Source: DATBHW01 sp035307385 (GTDB lineage: Bacteria; Chloroflexota; Ktedonobacteria; Ktedonobacterales; DATBGS01). Taken from it: 64,000 nt of DNA. Where the stretch lies: the NCBI GenBank assembly GCA_035307385.1, contig DATGID010000050.1:48682-112681 (forward strand), in the 5' to 3' direction. This document shows, one piece after another, positions 42,902 to 50,471 of this stretch. Position 1 is the first letter of the stretch; the number at the start of each line of letters is the position of its first letter. A program made the position numbers and the translations under genes. Below the pieces are notes generated by a model. That model saw nothing but the letters and a program-made list of their open reading frames with translations, ran no database searches and had not been told where the DNA came from.

Positions 42902-43246
42902 CTATGTTTCCTCCGTCAGCACGCGGTCCCCGTGGCTGGGCGGCTGAGAAATGACAATGAACTCTATCTCCCTATCAGAGTCGTTGCGCATCTGGTGGGC
43001 CAAGCCCGCAGGCGCTTCGACGCCCTGCTGCGCCTGAAGCGTTTCGCGCTTCCCGCCAATCTCCAGCGTGGCCGTGCCAGAAAGCACAAAGAAGAACTGC
43101 CACGCGGCCTGATGATAGTGCCGGACTTCGGTGGTTCCGGGTGGCATGCGCTCGTGGATGATGCTGAGCGCGCCACGCTTGACGAGATGCCAGCCGTCGC
43201 AGCCGCTGCCCCACAGATAATGCTCGGCGTTGTCTTTGCTCATCAT
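42902..43246 (-). CDS. Small cupin protein
   Basis: This is a 114-residue single-domain cupin. The first motif is PGTTEVRHYHQAAWQFFFVLSGTATLEIGG and the second AGLAHQMRNDSDREIEFIVIS. The His residues in RHYH and AHQ could hold a metal. Such proteins are epimerases, dioxygenases or regulators. Its start overlaps the GNAT stop (ATGA). The product may handle an aromatic or keto-acid intermediate, but this is inferred only from location. Confidence 0.75.
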   Translation of the reverse strand: MMSKDNAEHYLWGSGCDGWHLVKRGALSIIHERMPPGTTEVRHYHQAAWQFFFVLSGTATLEIGGKRETLQAQQGVEAPAGLAHQMRNDSDREIEFIVISQPPSHGDRVLTEET

Positions 43247-43704
43247 ATGAGCGGCTTTGCCATCAGAATATTGGTTGGCTCATAGCCCAACTTGGTGTAC
43301 ATGGCTATCGCCCCGCGGTTGCTCCCAAAGACATGTAAGGCTATTTTGGTGGCTCCAAGATCGCGCGCCCTGCGCTCTAGCTCAAGGAATGCCTCGGAGC
43401 CATAGCCGCGCCGCTGGAAGGCGTCATCGACGCGGATGTCATAGACAAACGCTTCGCCGTGTCCCCGCATGGCAAACCAGAGCATGCCAACGTTCTGCTG
43501 CGCTTCGTTGACCAGCGTGAACAGGTAATGATTCGGCGTCTTCACCCCATCAGGGAGCAAACCTATAAACTCTTTGCGCGCTTCCTCCAGTGCTTCTTCT
43601 GCGGTCCAGCGCCCAGCCCGCATATGGTCCTGGGCGTATTCCGCAATGGCCGGTTCAAGAAAGTGTTGATATTCAGCATCAGTCATCGGTTCCAGCGTAA
43701 TCAT
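43243..43704 (-). CDS. GNAT-family N-acetyltransferase
   Basis: This is a 153-residue acetyltransferase with the acetyl-CoA loop DDAFQRRGYGSEAFLELERRARDLG and the C-terminal HVFGSNRGAIAMYTKLGYEPTNILM. It has an N-terminal helix pair (EYQHFLEPAIAEYAQDHMRAGRWT) like that of amine-acetylating members. The gene overlaps its neighbours at both ends by four bases, so it is cotranscribed with the esterase and cupin genes. The substrate is unknown. Confidence 0.8.
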   Translation of the reverse strand: MITLEPMTDAEYQHFLEPAIAEYAQDHMRAGRWTAEEALEEARKEFIGLLPDGVKTPNHYLFTLVNEAQQNVGMLWFAMRGHGEAFVYDIRVDDAFQRRGYGSEAFLELERRARDLGATKIALHVFGSNRGAIAMYTKLGYEPTNILMAKPLI

Positions 43705-44744
43705 TGAATAACCTCCTCAAAGAGCCAGCGCAGCAGTTCCGGCACAGCCAGTTGCCAGGCATGGAAGTTGTGGCCGTATCCGTCTTTTTCGATGAAGTGG
43801 ACGGTTGCGCCGCTCGCGCCTAATCGTTCAAACAGGGCATACGCGCCGGGCGCGTTCTTGCGCTCGCCCAGGCCGAAATTGCCATGACTGATGGCGAAGC
43901 GCCCGCCGCCCGGCCACTCATCGGCCAGGCTCAGTACCGCATCCAACCCATTCCGATGCCAGGGCGAAAAATACGCGCCGCCGCTGAACAGATCGGGCCG
44001 CCCCAGCGCCAGTTGCAGCGCCATCGACGCGCCGTTGGAGCCGCCCACCGTCCAGCGCTGCGCGGCTGGGTAGCGCGCCTCGACATATGGCACGACGGTT
44101 TCCCAGACCCAGCGCCGCGCCGCCAGGTTGCGGCTGCCGCCCGCCAGATACTCATCAGGCCGCGCCGTGCCGCCATTATCCATCACCACCAGCAGCAGCG
44201 GCGGCGCGGCTCCCTGGTGGCGCAGTGTATCAGCGATGGCAGGAAAGCGCTTTTCGGTATCAAGCTCCATCTGCCCATCGGTGAGGTACAGGGTGTGATA
44301 CCGCTGCCCATCCTGGTAGCCTGGCGGCAGAAAGATGCGCACGCGCCGCTCGCCTCCGGCCAGGCCGCGCGCTGGCAACACAGTATCCACTGCCCGCGTC
44401 GATGGCTTGCCCTCTGGGGTCAAGGGCGTGGGCAGATCGGGGCCAAGCAGATAGCGGCTGTGCCGGGGCGAGAGCAGCGGGCCGCGCTCGTTGCCAATCC
44501 CAACGCTCGCGCAGACCGTGCGCGGCAGATCAGGCGTGGGGAAATCGCCGCCCCAGATGCGCGTGCCGGAGATTTGCTCCAATGGCTGCGGCTGCTCCCA
44601 CCATTCGGCCAGGCAAGAGGGCGCGCCCGGGCCGGGATCGCCTTCCCAGAGCACCGTCATGGTGCCATCAGCGTGCATGATGGGCGAGCGCACGTCGGGC
44701 GTGAGCAGTTCGGGATGGCCTTTGAGTTGTGCAAAGGTGAACAT
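43701..44744 (-). CDS. Enterochelin esterase-like alpha/beta-hydrolase
   Basis: This is a 347-residue serine hydrolase with an N-terminal beta region. The hydrolase part has RVRIFLPPGYQDGQRYHTLYLTDGQ, LLLVVMDNGG, GGSNGASMALQLALGRPDLF with the nucleophile, and FIEKDGYGHNFHAWQ with the histidine. This is the Fes/esterase D-like (PF00756) type. The ATG at 44744 follows the upstream gene by two bases. No signal peptide is seen, so a siderophore role is not required; an ester or thioester from the pathway is equally possible. Confidence 0.75.
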   Translation of the reverse strand: MFTFAQLKGHPELLTPDVRSPIMHADGTMTVLWEGDPGPGAPSCLAEWWEQPQPLEQISGTRIWGGDFPTPDLPRTVCASVGIGNERGPLLSPRHSRYLLGPDLPTPLTPEGKPSTRAVDTVLPARGLAGGERRVRIFLPPGYQDGQRYHTLYLTDGQMELDTEKRFPAIADTLRHQGAAPPLLLVVMDNGGTARPDEYLAGGSRNLAARRWVWETVVPYVEARYPAAQRWTVGGSNGASMALQLALGRPDLFSGGAYFSPWHRNGLDAVLSLADEWPGGGRFAISHGNFGLGERKNAPGAYALFERLGASGATVHFIEKDGYGHNFHAWQLAVPELLRWLFEEVIQ

Positions 44745-44746
44745 AC

Positions 44747-45598
44747 TCAATCTTCCCAGGGCGAAAGCGAGACCGGAAACGTGCCCGCCTCGGTGATGGC
44801 TTTGCTGAACGGGCGCACCAGTTCGCGCAGCCGCTTGCAGGCGACATCGCCAAGATGCTCCCAGGGCGGCAGGGCAAGCTGGTCGGTGCGCTGCTCGACG
44901 GCAGCGCGCCGCGCCTGGCCCTCCTCGGTCAGCGTGTTCTCTGCCGTCAGCCAGCCGCGTTCGCGCAGCCGTTGGCAGGTCGCCTCCCATTCTGCATCAG
45001 GCCAGGCGCGGCTGGATTGCAGCGCCTTTGCCGAAATCTCGCCGGTAGCCGCGTGCGTCACCAGCGCTTCGCAAGCGCTGAAGCCTTCGGTGATGAGCGC
45101 GGCGCAGTGCCCGCCGAAGCGGAACTCGCGCAGCAGCGTGACGCCATGCCACAGCCTCAGATGCGGCGCGTCCGGCCAGGGCAGCGTGGCTGTGGCGGCA
45201 AAGAGCGGGCGGCCCTCCGGCGCGCAGGCGGTGACGGCCTCGCGCGCCAGACTGGCGGCTTCGCTCACTTCGGGGGCGTCCAGGCTGGACCCCAGCATGC
45301 GCCGCAGCGCGGCATCCACGGCTTCCAGCCGCGCGGCGCTGATCCCTGCTGGCTTTGCTCGTTCCCAGGCCGCGGGAATGACGCTGCGCACCAGCGCCGG
45401 ATGAAAGTTATAGAAGATGGCCGCGAGCGTTTCCCCCGAAACCTCACCCAGCGGCGCGCCGCGCGAGGCAAAATAGCCCATTGGGCGGCCTTGCAGGCCG
45501 ATGCGCTCATACGCGCTTCTGGCCTCGGGGACGAAATAGATCATGGCGTGGAACGGTTCGAGGGTGCGATACATCTGCCGGGAGATAACAGGGTCCAT
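44747..45598 (-). CDS. SCO6745-family protein
   Basis: This is a 283-residue helical protein of the actinobacterial SCO6745 type: YRTLEPFHAMIYFVPEARSAYERIGLQGRPMGYFASRGAPLG is the family opening, followed by FYNFHPALVRSVIPAAW and a winged-helix-like C-terminal part (CQRLRERGWLTAENTLTEEGQARR). The function is not known; some members sit beside oxidoreductases. In this operon it lies between the flavoenzyme fusion and the esterase. It may be a regulatory or ligand-sensing protein. Confidence 0.65.
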   Translation of the reverse strand: MDPVISRQMYRTLEPFHAMIYFVPEARSAYERIGLQGRPMGYFASRGAPLGEVSGETLAAIFYNFHPALVRSVIPAAWERAKPAGISAARLEAVDAALRRMLGSSLDAPEVSEAASLAREAVTACAPEGRPLFAATATLPWPDAPHLRLWHGVTLLREFRFGGHCAALITEGFSACEALVTHAATGEISAKALQSSRAWPDAEWEATCQRLRERGWLTAENTLTEEGQARRAAVEQRTDQLALPPWEHLGDVACKRLRELVRPFSKAITEAGTFPVSLSPWED

Positions 45599-45627
45599 GG
45601 TCGAGGCTCCTTTGTCTACTCGCAGCG

Positions 45628-48060
45628 CTACAAGTACGGCTCCATCATGCAGAGATCGGCGCGGCCAGCGGCGACAATCGTATTGACCTCGTTCGTCGTC
45701 GTCAGGTAGCCGCCGACCATCGTTGGGATGCCTGCCTCGTTGCGCACCTGATCGCTCAGGCGTGTCAGGAAGCCGCGTCCATAGGCCGGTTCGGCGTTGG
45801 GAACAGTCTGGCCTGCCAGCGCTTCGATCATATCACAACCATGCGCTTCGAGCGCGCCCGCCACGGCCACGGCGTCCTCGACCTCGAAGCCACCTCTGGC
45901 GCAGTCGGTGACGGAGAGCGCCACCGAAAGCGGTTTGTCCTCCGGCCAGGCGGCGCGCACCGCGTCGAAGACCTCCAGCGGGAAGCGCAGGCGGTTTTCC
46001 AGCGGCCCGCCATATGCGTCCTCGCGCTGATTGCTGAGCGGCGACAGAAAGCTTGCCAGCAGATAGCCCTGGGCACAGTGCAGGTGCAGCAGATCGAAGC
46101 CCGCCTCGGCAGCCATCCGGACGGCGCGCGCAAAGTCGTCGCGCACGCGCTCCATGTCGTCATGGTTCATCGCGCCAGGCGGCTGACTCTGCGGCGTATA
46201 AGGCAGCGGCGACGCCGCAAGCAGCGGCCAGCCACCGTTCCGCAGTGGTCTATCCAGCCCGGCGCTGCGTGGGCGAGTCGCGCCGCGCCGTCCGGCGTGG
46301 CCCAGTTGCAGCGCGATCTTCGCTGGTGTCTGGCGATGAAGCTCGGCGACGATGCGCGCCCAGGCGTCCCGCTGCGCCTCGGTGTAGATGCCGGTATCGC
46401 CTGGGCTGACGCGGCCATCGGCGGCAACGGCAGCCAGCGGCGTCAACACCAGCCCCGCGCCGCTCTGCGCGGCCCCAAGCAGAGCCGCCAGCAGCGCTTC
46501 GGTGGGCACGCCATCTTCTGCCTGGCAGGCCGAGCGCGGCAGCAGCGCCACGCGGTTGGGTATGCTGGTTTCGCGCAGCCTCAGCGGCGTGAAGAGCGGC
46601 GGTGGAGCAACCAGAGGGGCAGGTGCAGCCATGCCAGACGGTGCGCCGCCCCCCGCGCTGGCGAATAAATCTCCCTTCGGGAGCACGGTCGCGCCTAAGG
46701 GCCTGCGGCCACCAAGTCCCTCTTCAGGGACTCCCCCCTCCCTCTCGGGCGGGCCTTTGCTTGTAGCGCCGCCGTCCCTGGCGGCCAGACCGTTCGCCAG
46801 CGCGGAGGCTAGCGCTGCAAGCGAAACGTCTGGCGTGCCTGGGGTTGGGGGAACCCGCCTGCGCGGGTTTGGTGGCGGAACGCCCTTAGGCGCGGTTTTA
46901 ACCGCCTGCGGGGAGGGGAGGCGCTGCCCCGCTGCTGCCACATACCAGCGGTCAACCAGATCGCCGAAACGGGGATCGCGCAGGCGCAGATCGTCGTAGG
47001 TGATTCTGCCGCTGCGCGTGAGCAACTGAAAGGTGAAGGGAATGGGGTCCAGGCCCAGATAGCGCTTGAGTGTTTCAAAATAGCGCTGGCTTTCCTGGGC
47101 GGCGCGCTGAAAGGTTTCGACGACGGGCTTGCGCTCAAGCTGGTACTCGTTCAAAGCCGTGTCCAGGCTGCGGTGTTGTTCCAAAGCGCTCGCCAGCGCA
47201 ATCGCGTCTTCCATCGCCAGCTTCGTGCCGGAGCCGATGGAAAAGTGCGCCGTGTGCGCGGCATCGCCCAGCAAAACGATGTTGCCATGCCGCCAGCGCT
47301 GCATCTTCAGCGTGGGAAAGCTAATCCACTTCGAGTTGTTGGAAAGCAGCCGCGCGCCGCGCAGGTCGTCGGCAAACAGGCGCTCGCAATAGGCCAGGCT
47401 GGCGGATTCGTCGGCCTGGTCCAGCCCAGCCTTCAGCCAGGTCGCTTCGTCGCATTCGACAATAAAGGTGCTGGCCGCGCCCCCGAAGGGGTAGGCGTGG
47501 ACCTGAAAGAGACCGTGCTCGTTTTCGCGGAAGATGAAGGTAAAGGCGTCCAGTACCTTTTCCGCGCCAAGCCAGATATATCTGGCCTTGCCCAGTTCGA
47601 TGCTCGGCTGGAAGCTGGCCGCGTGCGCCTTGCGCGCCACGCTGTTCAGGCCATCGGCGGCAATCAGCAGATCGTGGGCGGGCAGCGCTGCCAGATCGTT
47701 GATTTCGGTGTCGAACTGGAGGTTGACGCCAAGCTCGGCGCAGCGCTGCTGCAAGATGTGGAGCAGGCGCTTGCGCGCGATGCTGGCAATGACATGCCCG
47801 CCGCAGCGGATGGTTTCGCCGCGATAGCACGTGTCGATGGCGTCCCAGATGACAAACTGGCTGGCAATCTGCTCGTAGGTTTTGTAGTCGGCGCGCTGGA
47901 ACGACGCCAGCGTGCGATCAGAAAAGACCACGCCCCAGCCATAGGTCACATCCGCCGCGTTGCGCTCCAGAATGGTGATGTCGTGCGCTGGATGGGCTTT
48001 CTTGATGAGCAGGCCCGCGTACAGGCCAGCCGGACCCGCGCCCAGAATGATGATCTTCAT
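45628..48060 (-). CDS. Bifunctional aryl-CoA monooxygenase / Old-Yellow-Enzyme oxidoreductase
   Basis: This is an 810-residue fusion. Residues 1-375 form a PHBH-type FAD monooxygenase: IIILGAGPAGLYAGLLIKK, LIAADGLNSVARK, and VLLGDAAHTAHFSIGSGTKLAMEDA. Residues 475-810 form an OYE-type flavin reductase: LRLRETSIPNRVALLP, ALQLGHAGRRGATR, HCAQGYLLASFLSP and MVGGYLTTTNEVN. This arrangement is that of 2-aminobenzoyl-CoA monooxygenase/reductase and of proteins named salicylyl-CoA 5-hydroxylase/oxidoreductase, which hydroxylate and partly reduce the ring. Between the domains, residues 381-468 come from palindromic repeat R3. The start overlaps the LLM gene by four bases. Substrate assignment is inferred from neighbours. 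Confidence 0.85.
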   Translation of the reverse strand: MKIIILGAGPAGLYAGLLIKKAHPAHDITILERNAADVTYGWGVVFSDRTLASFQRADYKTYEQIASQFVIWDAIDTCYRGETIRCGGHVIASIARKRLLHILQQRCAELGVNLQFDTEINDLAALPAHDLLIAADGLNSVARKAHAASFQPSIELGKARYIWLGAEKVLDAFTFIFRENEHGLFQVHAYPFGGAASTFIVECDEATWLKAGLDQADESASLAYCERLFADDLRGARLLSNNSKWISFPTLKMQRWRHGNIVLLGDAAHTAHFSIGSGTKLAMEDAIALASALEQHRSLDTALNEYQLERKPVVETFQRAAQESQRYFETLKRYLGLDPIPFTFQLLTRSGRITYDDLRLRDPRFGDLVDRWYVAAAGQRLPSPQAVKTAPKGVPPPNPRRRVPPTPGTPDVSLAALASALANGLAARDGGATSKGPPEREGGVPEEGLGGRRPLGATVLPKGDLFASAGGGAPSGMAAPAPLVAPPPLFTPLRLRETSIPNRVALLPRSACQAEDGVPTEALLAALLGAAQSGAGLVLTPLAAVAADGRVSPGDTGIYTEAQRDAWARIVAELHRQTPAKIALQLGHAGRRGATRPRSAGLDRPLRNGGWPLLAASPLPYTPQSQPPGAMNHDDMERVRDDFARAVRMAAEAGFDLLHLHCAQGYLLASFLSPLSNQREDAYGGPLENRLRFPLEVFDAVRAAWPEDKPLSVALSVTDCARGGFEVEDAVAVAGALEAHGCDMIEALAGQTVPNAEPAYGRGFLTRLSDQVRNEAGIPTMVGGYLTTTNEVNTIVAAGRADLCMMEPYL
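46658..46920. repeat. Palindromic repeat R3, inside the flavoenzyme fusion
   Basis: The left end has AATAAATCTCCCTTCGGGAG and CGCGCCTAAGGGC, then CCACCAA with hairpin GTCCCT/AGGGAC. The right end has hairpin AACCCGC/GCGGGTT, TTGGTGG and GCCCTTAGGCGCG followed by GGTTTTAACC. The centre codes an Ala/Ser-rich stretch. In the coding frame the arms give KTAPKG and RRPLGA, the same reading phase as R1. Confidence 0.85.
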
Positions 48061-48911
48061 GCTGGCCTGCCCAGCCCTTCAAGCACGGCGGCCAGTTGCT
48101 CAAGCTGGTCCAGATCGGCAGAGGTGGGCAGCAGCACCATCTCGTCGCATCCCGCCTCTTCATAGCCGCGCAAGAACTGCGCGATAGCCTGCGGCGTGGT
48201 GAGCAGCCCGGCGGCAATCTTTTCGGCAAACGGGCCGGTGAAGGCGTAATAGTCGCGCAGATAGCGCGTGCCAGCCTCGGCAGCCTCGTCGCCCAGCGCG
48301 AAATAGCCCTGCGCCCAAAGCTGCGGCTGGCCGGGCCGCCCGGCATCGCTCCAGGCGGCGCGGGCTTTGTCGGCGGCGCGGGCAAAGGTTTTGGGCGGGC
48401 CGCCGCCGTGTACATAGCCATCGGCGCAGCGCGCCATGCGTCCGAAGCCCTGATCGCTCAGCCCGCCAATCAACAGCGGCGGCCCTCCAGCCTGCTGAGG
48501 CATAATCCCGGTGTCTTCCCAGGCATCGCGCAGCGCGGCAAGCTGCTCGGTGAGGCGCGCGCCGCGCGTGTGATAGTCGATCCCAGCGGCCTCGTAGTCG
48601 TCGCGCCGCGCACCCACGGCCAGCCCCAGCGTCAGCCGCCCGCCCGACAGCGCGTCCACGGAGGCAGCCGCCTTTGCCAGCAGCAGCGTGTTGCGCAGCG
48701 GGCCGATGACAATCATCGTCACCAGCCGCACGCGCCGGGTCACAGCCGCCGCAGCCGCCAGCGCCGTCAGCGGGTCATAGCTCGCGTAGGCCAGGCGATC
48801 AAGCACGCCCAGGCTGGTAAATGGCCCCGCGTCGGCGCGTCTGGCCCATTCGATCAAGCGCGGCCCATCCGTGCCAGGCACGGCGTTTGGCAGCCCAATA
48901 CCAATCTGCAT
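48057..48911 (-). CDS. LLM-class flavin/F420-dependent oxidoreductase
   Basis: This is a 284-residue luciferase-like TIM-barrel protein: IGIGLPNAVPGTDGPRLIEWARRAD, LVTMIVIGPLRNTLLLAKAAASVDALSGGRLTLGLAVGARRDDYEAAG and LLIGGLSDQGFGRMARCADG. Members use FMN or F420 in monooxygenation or hydride transfer. AAGGGG lies six bases before ATG 48911. It heads the operon that runs through the flavoenzyme fusion. The cofactor and substrate are not determined. Confidence 0.82.
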   Translation of the reverse strand: MQIGIGLPNAVPGTDGPRLIEWARRADAGPFTSLGVLDRLAYASYDPLTALAAAAAVTRRVRLVTMIVIGPLRNTLLLAKAAASVDALSGGRLTLGLAVGARRDDYEAAGIDYHTRGARLTEQLAALRDAWEDTGIMPQQAGGPPLLIGGLSDQGFGRMARCADGYVHGGGPPKTFARAADKARAAWSDAGRPGQPQLWAQGYFALGDEAAEAGTRYLRDYYAFTGPFAEKIAAGLLTTPQAIAQFLRGYEEAGCDEMVLLPTSADLDQLEQLAAVLEGLGRPA

Positions 48912-48980
48912 ATGCAACCCCTTTGTTGCTCAGACTCGAAGACAGAAGAATCTGTGCCCGCCTTGTTTGCCCACACACCT

Positions 48981-49100
48981 ATGGACGATGTGGACGATGT
49001 GGACGCTTTGCCTATCAATAATTAAGAGTAAATAAATATACTCTTATAGAGAAGAATGTACAGTAAAACCTGAAGCGTCCACATCGTCCACATCGTCCAT
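48981..49100. repeat. 28-bp perfect inverted repeat made of 9-bp units, with A+T-rich core
   Basis: Left arm 48981-49008 and right arm 49073-49100 are exact reverse complements. Each arm contains GGACGATGT twice and a third partial copy. The 64-base core is A+T-rich and has its own hairpin TAAGAGTA/TACTCTTA (49023-49046). It lies upstream of the LLM operon. It could be a cruciform operator, a miniature mobile element or an origin-like iteron set. Confidence 0.8.
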
Positions 49101-49823
49101 ACCTCCCTGCCAACATATCCCCCAAACATCCAAAAGCCGCGCCCCAAAAGGCCCACCCCCTTGGCAGCTTCTAGACAAGTAGGCTATACTCTTCCCATAC
49201 CTGCTGATTGTTGCGTGGCGTTCTGGAGGATACCGCATAACCGCCTCGCAAAAAACGAACGAAGAAAGAAGAAACAACTAAAGAACGGCTGGCAGGGCCG
49301 GTGAAGAAAGCACCGGCTGTGCCATGACCCCACATACGGTACATCCAGATATGGGGCTGGGGAGTATTGTACCATCGAGCCTCCCAACGGCCATATCCGA
49401 ACGCTTTCGACCTTGTGGGGTCAAGGCGCGCCGATATGGCCGTTCCGTTTCTCTGCCGTACATCGGCAAGAAAGGGACATCTCGATGGTTTCTGTTGGCT
49501 CCGTTCCCTGGTACAATGTTCCGGCGCGGGCGCGCGAGCGACCAACGGGAGCGAGAGTGCGGGAACCCAGTTCCCGCAAGCGCCCGCCCCCGAAGGGGCG
49601 CCCGTTTCCCGTCCACCTCTGGATGAGGCAGCGCTATGGCTTCCGCCTGCCGCCATCCGCCTTCGTCCGCCCGCGCCAGCCGCCGCGCGGGCCGCTGGGC
49701 CGCGACAGGGACTTCCCCGCCAAAGTCTGGGCAGATGCGCGGCACAGCGCATAACAAATTGCGGCCCGACGGCACTATCTTCTTAAAGCACATGCATGGA
49801 CTGATGAAAGGGCCGCTGGAGGG
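49101..49823. other. Long non-coding, structured region before the sigma factor gene
   Basis: No credible gene was found in about 720 bases. It holds GCCGGTG/CACCGGC near 49299, nested hairpins 49338-49372 (GGTACA/TGTACC enclosing CCAG/CTGG), a 12-bp stem AACGGCCATATC/GATATGGCCGTT (49386-49397/49433-49444) enclosing two small stems, a -10-like TACAAT at 49512-49517, and hairpins GCGGGAAC/GTTCCCGC (49559-49577) and GCCCC/GGGGC with a CGAA loop (49586-49599). It may be a regulatory RNA or a long structured leader. Confidence 0.55.
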
Positions 49824-50471
49824 TTGCTTACGACCAATCAGGAACAGCTATCCGCCGCCGCGTTTGCTCAGGTCATCCGGCGGGCGCGTCAACACCAGGA
49901 AGAGGCGTTGGTCGCGCTCTATCGACGTGCCCTGCCGGTGATCTATCGCTATGTGCTGGCGCGGCTGGGCCAGCCTGATCTGGTCGAAGATGTGGTCTCC
50001 GATGTCTTCCTGGTAATGGTCGAATCCATCGGCACGCTGCGCGCCGAACACGAGGCCGGTTTTTACGCCTGGCTGATTCAAATCGCCCAGGGAAAGATTG
50101 CCAGGGTGATGCGCAGCAAGAAGCGCGGCGAACTTCGGCTGATGCCGCTGACGGGCGCTGGCGCGGAAGGCGAAGAAGACTCCTGGGAGCCAACGGCGAC
50201 CGATCTGACGAGCAATCCACAAGCCTTGCAGGAATGGCGCGAAACGCTGGGAGAATTGGGGCTGGCGCTAGGCAGCCTCACCAACGAGCAGCAGGTAGTG
50301 ATCGCTGGCCGCTTCCTGGCCGGGCAAAGCATCGAAGACCTGGCCCGCGCCCTCAACAAACAGCCTGGCGCGGTGCGCGCCTTGCAGTTTCGGGCGTTGG
50401 GCAAGCTGGCCGACTATTTGGGGCTGTCGGGTAATCGCTCGCGGCCTGGCAGGAAAGGAGGGCGGGCATGA
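49824..50471 (+). CDS. ECF-like RNA polymerase sigma factor
   Basis: This is a 215-residue sigma-70-family protein. Region 2 is LVALYRRALPVIYRYVLARLGQPDLVEDVVSDVFLVMVESI, and region 4 is LTNEQQVVIAGRFLAGQSIEDLARALNKQPGAVRALQFRALGKL. Regions 1 and 3 are absent, so it is of the ECF type. TTG at 49824 is the best available start but its ribosome site is poor, so the start is uncertain. The stop overlaps the ATG of the membrane protein by four bases, the usual arrangement of a sigma factor and its regulator. Confidence 0.82.
   Translation: MLTTNQEQLSAAAFAQVIRRARQHQEEALVALYRRALPVIYRYVLARLGQPDLVEDVVSDVFLVMVESIGTLRAEHEAGFYAWLIQIAQGKIARVMRSKKRGELRLMPLTGAGAEGEEDSWEPTATDLTSNPQALQEWRETLGELGLALGSLTNEQQVVIAGRFLAGQSIEDLARALNKQPGAVRALQFRALGKLADYLGLSGNRSRPGRKGGRA

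Noticed and set aside
48981..49100. CRISPR-like array
   Set aside because: The 9-bp units are too short and are arranged as an inverted repeat without spacers; no cas genes are near.
49171..49752. Overlapping ORFs of up to 193 residues in the structured region
   Set aside because: They are rich in Arg, Ala, Gly and Ser, lack ribosome sites, and cross several strong hairpins on both strands.
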